A DNA stretch of 64,000 nucleotides from Zophobihabitans entericus (GCF_011745665.1 NZ_CP050253.1:1835418-1899417); one strand, 5' to 3'; counted from the stretch's first letter, positions 27,042 through 36,964 are shown. Notes: a model not told the origin generated them from the sequence alone. Numbers and translations are program-made.

Positions 27042-28661
27042 CTAGTTTTCATCTGATAACATTTTCTCGTAGAGGTCGAGATCATAACTTAAACGTTCGA
27101 ATGTTTCATTAGTAATTGTATGTTGAGCTTTTAACTGATAAAGCGATGAACGTTCGGCACCAATGGCAACCAAGCGTAAACGACGTTCAAGATTCTCTGC
27201 TTCCAGTGATTTTTCTTCCAGATCTTTAAGACCAGTACGGCGACGCAGTGAAGCAAGAACACGTGAACTCACTTCATTGACAATGTCTAAATCAACACCA
27301 GAAGCGGTAGTTTTTTGTAAGCTATCATACATTTTTTCCAGTGATTCAATTGCCCCTTCTGCCATAATACCTTTAGCATACAGGAGCTCTTTATCAAGTT
27401 CTGAGGTGCTCATCGCCTCTGAATTTCTTAATAAGATTGGCATAATAATCACAGCAACAACTAATGAAATTAAAATAACACCAGTAGCAATAAAGACCAG
27501 CTCATAACGACCCGTAATTGACATTGGGATAGAGAGCACACCGGCGAGAGTAATCGCACCACGTACACCGGCAAAAGTTGAAATTAACAAATCTCGGGTT
27601 GAATACTTAGTGAAAGCCAATGCTGGTCGCTTACCAATTTTAGGTGAATGTCTCATCAGCCATAACCAGAAAAAGCGCATCGCCATTAAAGCAATGTAAA
27701 CCAGAACCACAATAATGGTTAGTTGCCAAAGTTCGATCGAAGCATCGGTTTCATTTTCAATATAAGTATTAGTTACAATACGAGGTAACTGAATACCCAG
27801 TAGTGTAAAGACGAATCCGTTGAACGCGAAGGTCAGCATCGACCAGGTACTATCTGATTGTAAACGCATAGTCAGTGGAGCATTACGCATCATACCTGAC
27901 TGGCTTACTGTCATACCAGCACTGACTGCCGCTAAGATACCTGAGAATCCAACATGTTCAGCGATGATATAGACCGCAAACGGGAGTAAAAATAGCAATA
28001 AAATCTGTGTCGCTGGGTCTTCATTAGTCAGCTTATTAATTAAACGCAGCACTCGGGTAAAAATCCATGTAACCAGAAAACCAGTCGCCAGACCACCAAG
28101 AGCCACAAATAAGAAGGTTAATGAAATATCAAACAAATTGAATTCCATCTGACCAACAGCGATTAAAATAGCAAATTTTAAACACACAAGGCCAGAAGCA
28201 TCATTCATGAGAGCTTCACCCTCAATGATCTCCATTTTGCTTTTTTCAATACGGCCTTTACCGACGATACCACCTAAGGCCACGGCATCGGTTGGAGATA
28301 GAACAGCAGCGAGTGCTAAAGCAGCAGGTAGTGAAACATTTGGTAAAATCCAGTGCAACAGGTAACCTAGTGCAACTACGGTAATAATGACCAGTACTAA
28401 GGCAAGACCCACGATTTCTCTGACATTATGCACAAAATCTTTTAAAACTGTTTTACGACCATCATCAAATAATAATGGTGGAATAAACAGAACTAAGAAT
28501 AGCTCAGGATCAAATTCTACATAGAAACCAAATGCGGCTAAAATGCAGCCCAGCAAAATTTGCATAAGTGGAAGTGGAATTTGAAAAGGAAGGATTTTAA
28601 CCGCCACACCCGAGAGTGAAACGAGTAAGATAAGTGCAAGAATCGTCGAGAATAATACCAT
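27042..28661 (-). CDS. CPA1-family Na+/H+ antiporter
   Basis: 539 residues with about 12 TM helices over residues 1-410 and a cytosolic tail of 120 residues rich in helix. Motifs are LFIPPLLFDDGRKT, the core AAVLSPTDAVALGGIVGKG and EGEALMNDASGLVCLKFA with the ND ion-binding pair, and FAGVRGAITLAGVLSIP with the conserved Arg. Length and tail resemble E. coli YjcE and NhaP-type exchangers. It should exchange sodium or potassium for protons at the inner membrane. Transcribed with ubiT. Confidence 0.9.
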   Translation of the reverse strand: MVLFSTILALILLVSLSGVAVKILPFQIPLPLMQILLGCILAAFGFYVEFDPELFLVLFIPPLLFDDGRKTVLKDFVHNVREIVGLALVLVIITVVALGYLLHWILPNVSLPAALALAAVLSPTDAVALGGIVGKGRIEKSKMEIIEGEALMNDASGLVCLKFAILIAVGQMEFNLFDISLTFLFVALGGLATGFLVTWIFTRVLRLINKLTNEDPATQILLLFLLPFAVYIIAEHVGFSGILAAVSAGMTVSQSGMMRNAPLTMRLQSDSTWSMLTFAFNGFVFTLLGIQLPRIVTNTYIENETDASIELWQLTIIVVLVYIALMAMRFFWLWLMRHSPKIGKRPALAFTKYSTRDLLISTFAGVRGAITLAGVLSIPMSITGRYELVFIATGVILISLVVAVIIMPILLRNSEAMSTSELDKELLYAKGIMAEGAIESLEKMYDSLQKTTASGVDLDIVNEVSSRVLASLRRRTGLKDLEEKSLEAENLERRLRLVAIGAERSSLYQLKAQHTITNETFERLSYDLDLYEKMLSDEN

Positions 28662-28778
28662 GATTTACAGACTTTTTTACGTAATTAATTTGGTAAGATT
28701 ATATCTGATTTCAATAATTATTTCAGATAAAATTGATGATAATTTGTGCGGAAAAAAGAGGGAAATACAAAAATTATG

Positions 28779-28813
28779 CTCCCTATGCACAGAAATTTCC
28801 TGTACATAGGGAG
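28779..28813 (-). terminator. Strong hairpin after adenine deaminase
   Basis: CTCCCTATGCACAG (28779-28792) pairs with CTGTACATAGGGAG (28800-28813), 14 bp with one G-U. On the minus strand a short ATTTTT follows 6 bases later. Confidence 0.65.
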
Positions 28814-28854
28814 AAAATAAGCATTTTTATAATGATGCTAAACGGTGACCTAAA

Positions 28855-30597
28855 CTATTCCTGAATGCATAGTTCAATAGGTTTAAAGGCTTTTACATCA
28901 AATAAACCGGTTGAAGTCAGCTTCAATTGTGGAATAACGGGTAAGGTCATAAATACCAGCGTCATCAGAGGATGAGCTTTTGGATTGATACCAAATGACT
29001 CTTTAGCCACTTTTATCATCACTTCAAGCGACTCTGCTACTTCTTGTGCCGGTTTATCCGACATCAGACCACCAACAGGGAGTGGTAGGTTAGCCAGAAT
29101 TTTACCGTTTTGACATAGGGAGAAACCACCGCCCATTTTCTCGATGTCTTTAACAGCTGCCAGCATATCGGCGTCATTGTCACCAACGACTACAATGTTA
29201 TGTGAATCATGGGCTACTGATACAGCAATAGCGCCATTTTTTAAACCATAGTTAGCAATAACACCAAGCCCAATATTTCCTGTTGCATGATGGCGTTCAA
29301 TAACTGCCAGTTTATTTAAACCATCGTTTAATTTAGCATCAAAATTACCATTAGCATCGGTATTGACGGTTAATTGCAGATGTGAGGTTAAAACACTACC
29401 AGGTTTAACCCCAATCGCATTCACTTTGGTTGAGCTTAAAGGGAGTTTAAAGCTATCAACCGATAATGGCGCTAAACGAATGGTATTAAGCACAGTATCT
29501 GACGTGTAGTTTGGTACTTCAACAATCATCTTACCATCACGGGCGACTTCTTTACCTGCAACAAAGACATGACGTGGTTTAAAGGCTTTCAGGTCTTCAA
29601 CAATCAGTAAATCGGCATCATAACCCGGCGCGATAACACCTTTACCTTTGAGCCGGAAGCACTCAGCGGCATTAAGCGTTGCTAAAGAGATAGCAATCAG
29701 TGGATCAAGCCCATGTTCAACGGCCAGACGTAAACTCTTATTAATATGGCCGGTTGATAAAATATCTGCCGGTTCACGGTCATCAGTACAAAGTACACAA
29801 CGACGGGAGTTAGCCGGAGTAATCGCTGGGATTAAGTTGAGTAAGTCTTTACAGGTTGAGCCTTCACGTAATAAGACATATTGGCCTAAACGAATACGCT
29901 CAAGCATTGCTGCCTGTGTGCTACATTCATGGTCAGTCATTATACCGCCCATCACATAAGCGGTCAGATCTTTACCTGTCACGCCCGGACTATGACCATC
30001 GATCACGCGATCATGCTTTTTCGCCATCAACAGTTTGTTCATCATGGAATCGGAATGATGAATAACACTTGGATAATCCATCACTTCACCAAGACCTAAA
30101 ACCCCCGGATCCTTGATGAGCTGTTCTAAATCTTCTGCTTCAAGCACAGCACCAGCTTGCTCAAATGGAGTTGCAGGCACGCAGGAAGGTAGCATAATTC
30201 TGACATTAAGCGGCAGCTTACGAGAAGCATCTAACATATAACGAATACCATCTAAACCACAAACGTTAGCGATTTCATGCGGATCGGCAATAATCGTGGT
30301 GGTACCATAAGGCAGAATACAGCGGGCGAATTGAGGTGGTGTTAAGGATGAAGATTCGATATGTACATGACCATCGATTAAGCCTGGCATTACAAAACCA
30401 CCTTTGGCATCGATCGTCTCTTTAGCCTGATAGCCTTCACCATAGCCGACAATTTTGCCATGGCCAATTGCCAGCGGGCCATCAACAATTGTTTGATTAT
30501 AGACATCGATAACTTTACAGTTAGTGATAAGCAGGTCAGCAACTTTTCGTCCTGCTGCCATATCGATTAAATCATTGAGTTGGGTATGATTTGTCAC
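28855..30597 (-). CDS. ade: Adenine deaminase
   Basis: 580 residues from a GTG start with GAGG 6 bases upstream. It converts adenine to hypoxanthine and ammonia in the cytoplasm. Amidohydrolase metal ligands are in place: GHVHIE (H77, H79), GLGEVMD (E171), DGHSPG (H202), DHEC (H223) and CTDD (D272), plus DPHEIANV at 105-112. The C-terminal adenine deaminase domain continues to residue 575. It is the last gene of a purine block whose first gene is a permease. A perfect hairpin in the gap upstream may uncouple its expression from the paralogue. Confidence 0.95.
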   Translation of the reverse strand: MTNHTQLNDLIDMAAGRKVADLLITNCKVIDVYNQTIVDGPLAIGHGKIVGYGEGYQAKETIDAKGGFVMPGLIDGHVHIESSSLTPPQFARCILPYGTTTIIADPHEIANVCGLDGIRYMLDASRKLPLNVRIMLPSCVPATPFEQAGAVLEAEDLEQLIKDPGVLGLGEVMDYPSVIHHSDSMMNKLLMAKKHDRVIDGHSPGVTGKDLTAYVMGGIMTDHECSTQAAMLERIRLGQYVLLREGSTCKDLLNLIPAITPANSRRCVLCTDDREPADILSTGHINKSLRLAVEHGLDPLIAISLATLNAAECFRLKGKGVIAPGYDADLLIVEDLKAFKPRHVFVAGKEVARDGKMIVEVPNYTSDTVLNTIRLAPLSVDSFKLPLSSTKVNAIGVKPGSVLTSHLQLTVNTDANGNFDAKLNDGLNKLAVIERHHATGNIGLGVIANYGLKNGAIAVSVAHDSHNIVVVGDNDADMLAAVKDIEKMGGGFSLCQNGKILANLPLPVGGLMSDKPAQEVAESLEVMIKVAKESFGINPKAHPLMTLVFMTLPVIPQLKLTSTGLFDVKAFKPIELCIQE

Positions 30598-30656
30598 AAG
30601 ATACCTCTTTTAAACTATTTTAAAACGACAAAAGAAACAGCATCAGCATAGAGTAA

Positions 30657-30678
30657 ATAGGTGGTGAAAACCACCTAT
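30657..30678 (-). other. Intercistronic hairpin between the two deaminase genes
   Basis: ATAGGTGGT, loop GAAA, ACCACCTAT: a perfect 9-bp stem 34 bases after the stop of the upstream gene. On the minus strand only a weak T-rich tail follows. Confidence 0.65.
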
Positions 30679-30711
30679 CAAATACTTTGATACTGACTAT
30701 TGTTTAGCCCC

Positions 30712-32535
30712 TTAGTGATGGCACTTCGGGTGTAACTTACCGTGGCTACAACCACATTTAAAGACCGGAGCAAAGGTTTTTTGTTCATGGAAATCAATCA
30801 CACCAAGATCAGTAATTGCATAATCAGGAATTGCAGTGATTTGTAAACAACACATATAGAACAGAGGATCAGGTAGATCACAACCTAACTGACGAGCAAG
30901 TTGTAGGAGTTTCTCTTCCTCAGCAGCCATCGTGAATGGATCAAGATCAGAAACGATACCGCAAATTGGTAGTGATAAGAAGCCAAGCACTTTGCCATCT
31001 TTGACAATTACCTGACCACCGCCATTTTCAGCTAAATAGTTAATCGCAATTGCCATGTCTTCTGAATTGGTACCAATACAAACTACGTTGTTATCATCCG
31101 GCGCACAAGAACTTGCCATCGCACCCGCTTTCAATTTCCAGCCAGAACAAAAGCCAACAGCTGGTTTAGTCGTTGTTTTACCAAAACGTTCAACTACAGT
31201 TGCATATAAGACGTCGTTCGCTGGATCTGGCATTACAACACCATCTTTAATATCAAGCTCTACCTGACGACCACGGCGCACAAACGGAATATCAAAATCA
31301 ACATCTAAGGAGAGTGCATGAACGCGCGCTTCTTTAAGATCTGTTCTGACTTTCATATCATCAGCAGTCACTGGTTTTAATTTCATGCTTTGCAGTAACA
31401 CATTGCTGCGTTTTGGTGCCACAAAGTTATAGACCGTTTCATTGTCCTGAACCACGATTTGGCCTTTAGCAATCACGGTATCAATTTCAAACTTAACTAA
31501 ATCCTCAACCAGCAGAATGTCTGCAAAACGTCCCGGAGAGATTGAACCTACTAAGTGGTCAATACGATACGCTTCTGCCGAGTTGATTGAGCCCATTTGA
31601 ATGGCTGTCATTGGATCAACTCCGCGAGCAATTGCCATACGAATCAGTTTGTCCATATGACCATTAGCAATAATATCGGAAGCGATAACATCATCAGTAC
31701 AGAAACTAACACGACGAGATAAGCGTGGATTTAGATGAGTAATCACTTTCACGTTTTCATCTAAGAAGTGAGAGATAGATGACTCACGAATAATCACATT
31801 CATGCCTTTACGGATTTTTTCCATCATCTCTTCGTGATCGTAGCTTTCGTGATCAAGACGTACACCGGCACAAAGGATTGAGTTTAATTTATGACCACGA
31901 GTCATCGGCGCACAACCAAATACCGGCAAACGATTAACACGAGCAAATTCAATGGCTTTCATCACGTCATCATGTTGATTCTCGATAAACTCGCTAACTG
32001 TTTCCCACACACCAAACACTTCAGGCCATTTTTGTACTTCAGCATGTGTTTGAGCTGTTACGTTAAAACCAACATTACTTTTTGGCAGAGTATAAGGTGT
32101 TAAGAATGGTAATCCCCAGAAAACTTTCAGTGGTGTACCATCAATTTCAGCTAAAATTTCTTTAATGCCTTCAAGGCCGGCTGTCACAATATATTGATCC
32201 AAACCAGAAATAATACTGGTGGTACCATGTGGCAGAACCGCTTTAGCAAAACTGGTCATGGATAATTTACTACATTCGATATGTAAATGACCATCGATTA
32301 AGCCAGGAACAATATATTTACCTTTAGCGTCAATTTCTTTAGTGTTATTACCGATATAAGCAGAAACATCACCGGTTGCAACGATTTTTGAGCGATAAAT
32401 TGCTACATCAGCAGTATAAATTTCTGCTGAGTTAACGTTGACTAATTTACCGTTTTTGATAACTAAATCAGCCGGAATCTTAGCTGCACCAGCGTCGATC
32501 ATTTCACGAATATCTTCTCTATACATTGTTGTCAT
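30712..32535 (-). CDS. Adenine-deaminase-like amidohydrolase with altered active site
   Basis: 607 residues, colinear with adenine deaminase but divergent. GHLHIE (H83, H85), DHES (H229) and CTDD (D281) are retained and E178 stands near the expected metal-bridging acid. DPHEIANV of true Ade is replaced by SGLDQYIV, and the DGHSPG histidine is Cys208 in FGCAPM. A C-terminal tail, CGCSHGKLHPKCHH, is rich in Cys and His and looks metal-binding. It probably deaminates another purine-like compound or hydrolyses a related ring. It lies between an NCS2 permease and ade on one strand. I do not know its true substrate. Confidence 0.8.
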   Translation of the reverse strand: MTTMYREDIREMIDAGAAKIPADLVIKNGKLVNVNSAEIYTADVAIYRSKIVATGDVSAYIGNNTKEIDAKGKYIVPGLIDGHLHIECSKLSMTSFAKAVLPHGTTSIISGLDQYIVTAGLEGIKEILAEIDGTPLKVFWGLPFLTPYTLPKSNVGFNVTAQTHAEVQKWPEVFGVWETVSEFIENQHDDVMKAIEFARVNRLPVFGCAPMTRGHKLNSILCAGVRLDHESYDHEEMMEKIRKGMNVIIRESSISHFLDENVKVITHLNPRLSRRVSFCTDDVIASDIIANGHMDKLIRMAIARGVDPMTAIQMGSINSAEAYRIDHLVGSISPGRFADILLVEDLVKFEIDTVIAKGQIVVQDNETVYNFVAPKRSNVLLQSMKLKPVTADDMKVRTDLKEARVHALSLDVDFDIPFVRRGRQVELDIKDGVVMPDPANDVLYATVVERFGKTTTKPAVGFCSGWKLKAGAMASSCAPDDNNVVCIGTNSEDMAIAINYLAENGGGQVIVKDGKVLGFLSLPICGIVSDLDPFTMAAEEEKLLQLARQLGCDLPDPLFYMCCLQITAIPDYAITDLGVIDFHEQKTFAPVFKCGCSHGKLHPKCHH

Positions 32536-32580
32536 AATAAAGGCTCCAAAATATATTAACTATTTGTAATATCTTCTAAA

Positions 32581-33912
32581 TTAAAATAAAAATGCGTAAC
32601 GGGCGAGGAATAGCACGGCCATTACTGCTGCACAGATGGTGATCTCTTTATAACGACCAGTGAACAGCTTCATAAATACGTAAGTGATAAATCCTGTTGC
32701 AATCCCCTCTGTGATAGTAAAACTAAAAGGCATCATAATGGTGGCAACAAACGCCGGTACTGCTTCGGTTAAATCATCCCACTTAACGCGGGCAAGATCA
32801 GACGCCATGAGTACCCCAATATAGATTAAAGCACCGGTTGTTGCATAAAGTGGCACCATTCTTTCCAGTGGTGATAAGAACACGGCACACAGGAATAACA
32901 CACCAACACCAAGTGCCATCATCCCGGTACGACCACCAACAGCAACACCAGAAGCACTTTCCACATAAGCAGTGACGGCTGATGTTCCCATTGCTGCACC
33001 AAGAGCTGATGAAGCACTATCGATATATAGGGATTTCTGTTGATTTGGGTAACGGCCATCTTTATCAGCCAATCCAGCTTTTTCTGTTACGGCAATAAAT
33101 GTACCTGAGGATTCAAACAGGTTAATTAGCATCACAGAAATGATGATACCAACCAGCGTAACTTCAAACACTTTAGAAAAATCTAATTGCCCGACCACAC
33201 CAGAAATATCCGGCGGTAAGCTAACCAGACCGTGATAAGTCACTTCCGGGTCGATTGCCCAGCCAATTAAGGTCACAATCACAAAGGATAACAGGATAGA
33301 AGAGTTCCACTTGCGCTGTGCCAGAACGGCAACGATTAGAAAGCTTAAACAACCTAAAATAAACGGAATTGAGGTTGGATTACCTAAGCGAACCATCGTG
33401 TCGGGATCAGCAATAATAATATGTGCGTTATGTAAACCAATTAGGGTAATCAGAAGTCCACAACCACTACTCACACCAATACGTAGTGATAATGGAATAT
33501 TTGAGATCATCCAGTAACGCAGACGGAAAACAGAAAGTAAAAACAGACCTGCTGCACCTAAAAAGATCAGAGTCATACCTGTTTGCCAGGTGAGTCCCAT
33601 TGAACCAACAAGTACATAAGCAAAGTAGGCGTTAATGCCCATGCCAGGAGCCAGTGCGATTGGGAGTTTAGCCACAATCCCCATCAGCATACAGGCAATA
33701 CCGGTAATGAGTGCGGTGGTAACAAATACCGCTTGAGAATCCATCCCTGCATCACCGAGAATTTTCGGGTTAACAAAGACGATATATACCATAGTAATAA
33801 AAGTAGTAAAACTGGCAATTAATTCAGTTTTTAGATTGGTACGATGCTCTTGAAATTGAAAATAGCGATCTAAAAACGATCTTTTTACAGATTGAGAATT
33901 ATTAGTAGACAC
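32581..33912 (-). CDS. NCS2-family purine permease (AzgA/AdeP type)
   Basis: 443 residues with about 12-14 TM helices and a GTG start 7 bases after GGAG. N-terminal RYFQFQEHRTNLKTELIASFTTFITMVYI and APGMGINAYFAY are AzgA-type signatures. LINLFESSGTFIAVTEKAGL and GTSAVTAYVESASGVAVGGRTGM carry the substrate-binding and proton-coupling residues of this subfamily. It should import adenine, hypoxanthine or guanine by proton symport. First gene of the purine block. Upstream lie a hairpin and an AAACGTTT box. Confidence 0.92.
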   Translation of the reverse strand: MSTNNSQSVKRSFLDRYFQFQEHRTNLKTELIASFTTFITMVYIVFVNPKILGDAGMDSQAVFVTTALITGIACMLMGIVAKLPIALAPGMGINAYFAYVLVGSMGLTWQTGMTLIFLGAAGLFLLSVFRLRYWMISNIPLSLRIGVSSGCGLLITLIGLHNAHIIIADPDTMVRLGNPTSIPFILGCLSFLIVAVLAQRKWNSSILLSFVIVTLIGWAIDPEVTYHGLVSLPPDISGVVGQLDFSKVFEVTLVGIIISVMLINLFESSGTFIAVTEKAGLADKDGRYPNQQKSLYIDSASSALGAAMGTSAVTAYVESASGVAVGGRTGMMALGVGVLFLCAVFLSPLERMVPLYATTGALIYIGVLMASDLARVKWDDLTEAVPAFVATIMMPFSFTITEGIATGFITYVFMKLFTGRYKEITICAAVMAVLFLARYAFLF

Positions 33913-33995
33913 GGGAAAGCTCCAAAATGGGGTATTTGGTTAGATAAGTTATAATATGAGAATGTTTGGGAATCATTTAACAATCAGTCTGTTAC

Positions 33996-34037
33996 TATGA
34001 TGTCTTTGGCGCGGGCGCGCTAATAATAGCCATCATA
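33996..34037 (-). other. Hairpin in the leader of the purine permease gene
   Basis: TATGATG (33996-34002) pairs with CATCATA (34031-34037); the loop contains GGCGCGGGCGCGC and a possible GGC/GCC inner pair. It does not match the purine riboswitch consensus. The 270-base gap shows, besides this, only the box at 34106. Confidence 0.45.
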
Positions 34038-34105
34038 GGCTGTGTCGTGGCGAATTATAACAAGTGTCTTAACAAAGCTCTATCATTATTTTTGATCGTT
34101 TTATC

Positions 34106-34121
34106 AGAGAAACGTTTTGAT
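34106..34121. promoter_or_regulatory. PurR-like box upstream of the purine permease
   Basis: AGAGAAACGTTTTGAT has the AAACGTTT core of the PurR operator and matches 11 of 16 consensus positions. The purine genes downstream make it plausible, but the flanks are poor and I rate it as tentative. Confidence 0.35.
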
Positions 34122-34182
34122 GATGTTAATATCTTATTATTAAATAAGTAATTTTGTTTTTGCTGAGAGTGATCAAATAATT

Positions 34183-34890
34183 CTATAAAAAGATCAGTGC
34201 AGTCATAAATATCAAAGTAGAAAGAACCATAAACAGGTAATCAAACCATCTTACTTTCATGATGACAAAATGAGTTCGGGGACTGTTTTCATCAAAGCCT
34301 TTGGACTCCATAGCAATAGCCAGACTTTCTGACCAGCGAATTGATTTTACCATCAGCGGAGTCAGAATATGTAAGGAGAGGGGGAAAGCTAAGCGCCCGC
34401 GTGCCTGCAAAGCATGGACACTCTTTTTATATTCGTATGGTAAAAGAGGCGCTAAGTTAAGGGCTGCTAAAATACCATAAGCAAATTTAGACGGCAGGCG
34501 GAATTGTTGTTCTAAAGAGTAAACAAACTGCTGCATATTAGTGGTTAAAGCAAACAAGAGTCCTAAACCTGCAAATGCATAAATTCTGGTTGCAAGTTGT
34601 AAGCCACTCTGTACTGAGACCGGCATCATTACGGCCTGATTTAAGCTGGTTGAAATAGATGTTTCTGGTGCTGATGAGAAGAAAAAACCAGCAGTAAAAA
34701 AGCCCGCTGCTGCTAACGAGACCCAAAACAGAATGATAAATAGCTTTTTGAGATTTGCTTTGGCCAGAAGGAGCAGGATTAATGCAACCACAAAAACGGT
34801 AAGATTAAAATAAATATGGTAGGTGAGAGAGAGTAAAATCCCGCAGATAATAATTGTCAGGCATTTATACGCCGGATTTAAATATTGCAT
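34183..34890 (-). CDS. ykoC: ECF transporter transmembrane (T) component, YkoC-like
   Basis: 235 residues with 5-6 TM helices. The coupling motifs of EcfT proteins are visible: the ARGR in HALQARGRLAFP and the second AMESKGFDE (A-x-E-x-R/K-G). It links the substrate-binding S component to the ATPase. The start overlaps the ATPase gene by 13 bases. Last gene of a ykoFEDC-type set controlled by a TPP riboswitch. Confidence 0.88.
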   Translation of the reverse strand: MQYLNPAYKCLTIIICGILLSLTYHIYFNLTVFVVALILLLLAKANLKKLFIILFWVSLAAAGFFTAGFFFSSAPETSISTSLNQAVMMPVSVQSGLQLATRIYAFAGLGLLFALTTNMQQFVYSLEQQFRLPSKFAYGILAALNLAPLLPYEYKKSVHALQARGRLAFPLSLHILTPLMVKSIRWSESLAIAMESKGFDENSPRTHFVIMKVRWFDYLFMVLSTLIFMTALIFL

Positions 34891-36362
34891 TGTGATTCCT
34901 CCGAGCCTGTATAACAGTTGATAATCGTTCCTTCTTCACAATGATACCAATATTGTCCGTAAGATTTTGCCAGTTCAAGATCATGGGTGGTAAAAATGAT
35001 TGAGATATGGCGCTCTTTCACTTGTCTGAGTAAAAAGTTCATCATATTTTGGGCTGAACGCCTGTCCAGTCCATAAGTTGGCTCGTCGCATAACAGAATT
35101 TCGCACTGGCAGGCCATTAAGGCACAAACAGCAAGTCGTCGTTGTTGTCCCTGACTGAGCATATAAGGAGAAAAGTCCCGGTACTGCCATAAGTTTACTT
35201 GTTGTAAATAATATTGAACGAGGGTAGGGATTTCTGCCTGATGAGCAATTTCCGGTAGACTAAAAGCGATCTCATCATAGACGCTATTGGTAATAAACTG
35301 ATCCAGTGGATTTTGAAAAACAATACCCACTTTAATCGCATAAGATTTAGCCGAGATTTTTTTTATTGGTTTATCCTGCAGGAAAATAGTCCCCTGATAA
35401 TTCAGCATTCTGGATAAAGCCGAGAGCAGAGAGCTTTTTCCACTGCCACTTTTACCGGTTAAGGCCGTCATCTTGCCCCGATAAAAATCCAAATTGATAT
35501 CGTTAAGAATTTGTCTGTCTTCATAACGAATACCAACATTTTTTAAAGTAAAAATAGGTGCGTGTTTTATTGGTTCACTGGGTTCAAAAAGCGTCGGACG
35601 ATAGGCCTGTTTGGGTAAAGCAACGCCGGCTTCTGTTAGTTTGTCGGAATACTGAGACAGATTATTTCTATCTATATGGCGGTATAAGATCTTACCTTTT
35701 GGGCCAAGGACAATCATCTCATCAGCGATGTTAATAAAATTACTGATATGGTGATCGACAATAATCAGTGTCGCCTGATGTTCTTGTTGGTAAGCAGCCA
35801 GTCGATCACAGAGTTTTTTAGAAGTCGCCGGATCGATATTGGCAAAGGGTTCATCCAGAATAATATACTGGCTACCCAAGGCAATCATACAGGCGAGCAT
35901 CACTTGCTGTTTTTCTCCACCAGAGAGGGTATAGAGTTCACGGTGGCGCAAAGACTCGATGTGACAAAAGCTCAGGGTCTCATCAACTTTTGGCTGAATA
36001 TCTGCTCTTGGTGTTTGAATATTTTCCAGACAGAAAATCAGCTCATTCTCGACCGTATTCATACAAAATTGCAGATTAGGATTTTGAAACATCAACCCTA
36101 CAGTTTTAGCACGCTCAGCAGCGGGTAAATTTTGAATATCCTGACCATTGAACAATACTTCTCCGTGACTTATATGACCGGAATGTTTTGGATAAATGCC
36201 AGCTAATATATGACAAAGAGTACTTTTACCACATCCGGATGCACCGGTGAAAAGCACAACACTACCCTGAGGAATTTCAATATTGAAATCCTCAAGAATA
36301 GGTTCATCACTTTCCGGGTGATAATAAAATGTTAGCTGCTTAACGGACAATCCCTGTGTCAT
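34878..36362 (-). CDS. ykoD: ECF transporter ATPase, two fused ABC domains, YkoD-like
   Basis: 494 residues made of two ABC ATPase domains. Domain 1 (residues 5-230) has GASGCGKST, LSGGEKQ and IILDEPFANID. Domain 2 (about 270-485) has GKSGSGKSS, MLSQGQQRR with a slightly changed signature, and ILLCDEPTYGLD. Both H-loops (VDHH, TTHD) are present. Such fused ATPases power thiamine or hydroxymethylpyrimidine ECF importers. It overlaps the S-component gene by 23 bases and ykoC by 13, so the genes are translationally coupled. Confidence 0.92.
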   Translation of the reverse strand: MTQGLSVKQLTFYYHPESDEPILEDFNIEIPQGSVVLFTGASGCGKSTLCHILAGIYPKHSGHISHGEVLFNGQDIQNLPAAERAKTVGLMFQNPNLQFCMNTVENELIFCLENIQTPRADIQPKVDETLSFCHIESLRHRELYTLSGGEKQQVMLACMIALGSQYIILDEPFANIDPATSKKLCDRLAAYQQEHQATLIIVDHHISNFINIADEMIVLGPKGKILYRHIDRNNLSQYSDKLTEAGVALPKQAYRPTLFEPSEPIKHAPIFTLKNVGIRYEDRQILNDINLDFYRGKMTALTGKSGSGKSSLLSALSRMLNYQGTIFLQDKPIKKISAKSYAIKVGIVFQNPLDQFITNSVYDEIAFSLPEIAHQAEIPTLVQYYLQQVNLWQYRDFSPYMLSQGQQRRLAVCALMACQCEILLCDEPTYGLDRRSAQNMMNFLLRQVKERHISIIFTTHDLELAKSYGQYWYHCEEGTIINCYTGSEESQCNI

Positions 36363-36963
36363 TTTGCACCTTTGGTTGGGTAATGTGTTTTCCTAGCGGA
36401 TAACTTTTTAACACGCCTGATTTTGCCAGTCTGTCACCGCAGATTTTCATGAGTAGCCCGGCAAATATCAGAGAAGAAGCCAGACGGACTAAAAACATGG
36501 CAATCAGTATTCCGAACGATAACTGACCAAAACCAGAACGGAAAAAGCCCCAAATAAAACTCATAATGCAACATCCTGTTGCAGCACTACAAATGGCTAA
36601 AGTATCAAAACGTCTATAACGAAACAGGGCAAAGCCAAGCTCTGCACCAAGACCTTGTAAAAAACCGGAGACAAACACAATCGGACCATAGAAATTACCC
36701 ATAATCACCTCGAGTAACGCTGCCAGCATTTCAGCAATAATTGCCACACCGGCTTTTTGCATAATATAAGCAGCCAGCGTTGCTGCCATAAACCAGATGC
36801 CAAAAACCAGTTCATTAGCAAATAGGGCTAAGCCAAATGGTGTTAACAAAACAGCAAGAAGCGCGGCAAAATGTACAGTTACCAGATAAATGACAGAAAA
36901 GAACAGAGCAAGGATTGCCACCATAATGATGTCTTTGAGTTGCCATTGATAAGTCTTTTTCAT
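36340..36963 (-). CDS. ykoE: ECF transporter S component for thiamine/HMP, YkoE-like
   Basis: 207 residues, six TM helices. WQLKDIIMVAILALFFSVIYL is the S-component N-terminus that binds EcfT; FANELVFGIWFMAATLAAYIMQKAGVAIIAEMLAALLEVIMGN and GFLQGLGAELGFALFRYR match YkoE. It gives the transporter its specificity, most likely hydroxymethylpyrimidine or thiamine, as supported by the riboswitch and the YkoF-like neighbour. It is separated from the upstream gene by one base. Confidence 0.88.
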   Translation of the reverse strand: MKKTYQWQLKDIIMVAILALFFSVIYLVTVHFAALLAVLLTPFGLALFANELVFGIWFMAATLAAYIMQKAGVAIIAEMLAALLEVIMGNFYGPIVFVSGFLQGLGAELGFALFRYRRFDTLAICSAATGCCIMSFIWGFFRSGFGQLSFGILIAMFLVRLASSLIFAGLLMKICGDRLAKSGVLKSYPLGKHITQPKVQNDTGIVR

Positions 36964-36964
36964 C

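Noticed and set aside
33913-34182. Purine riboswitch before the NCS2 permease gene.
   Set aside because: None of the conserved loop elements of the purine aptamer are present; only an unrelated hairpin is seen.
35748-36128. A 126-codon plus-strand frame within ykoD.
   Set aside because: It is the reverse-strand shadow of a strongly conserved ABC ATPase region.
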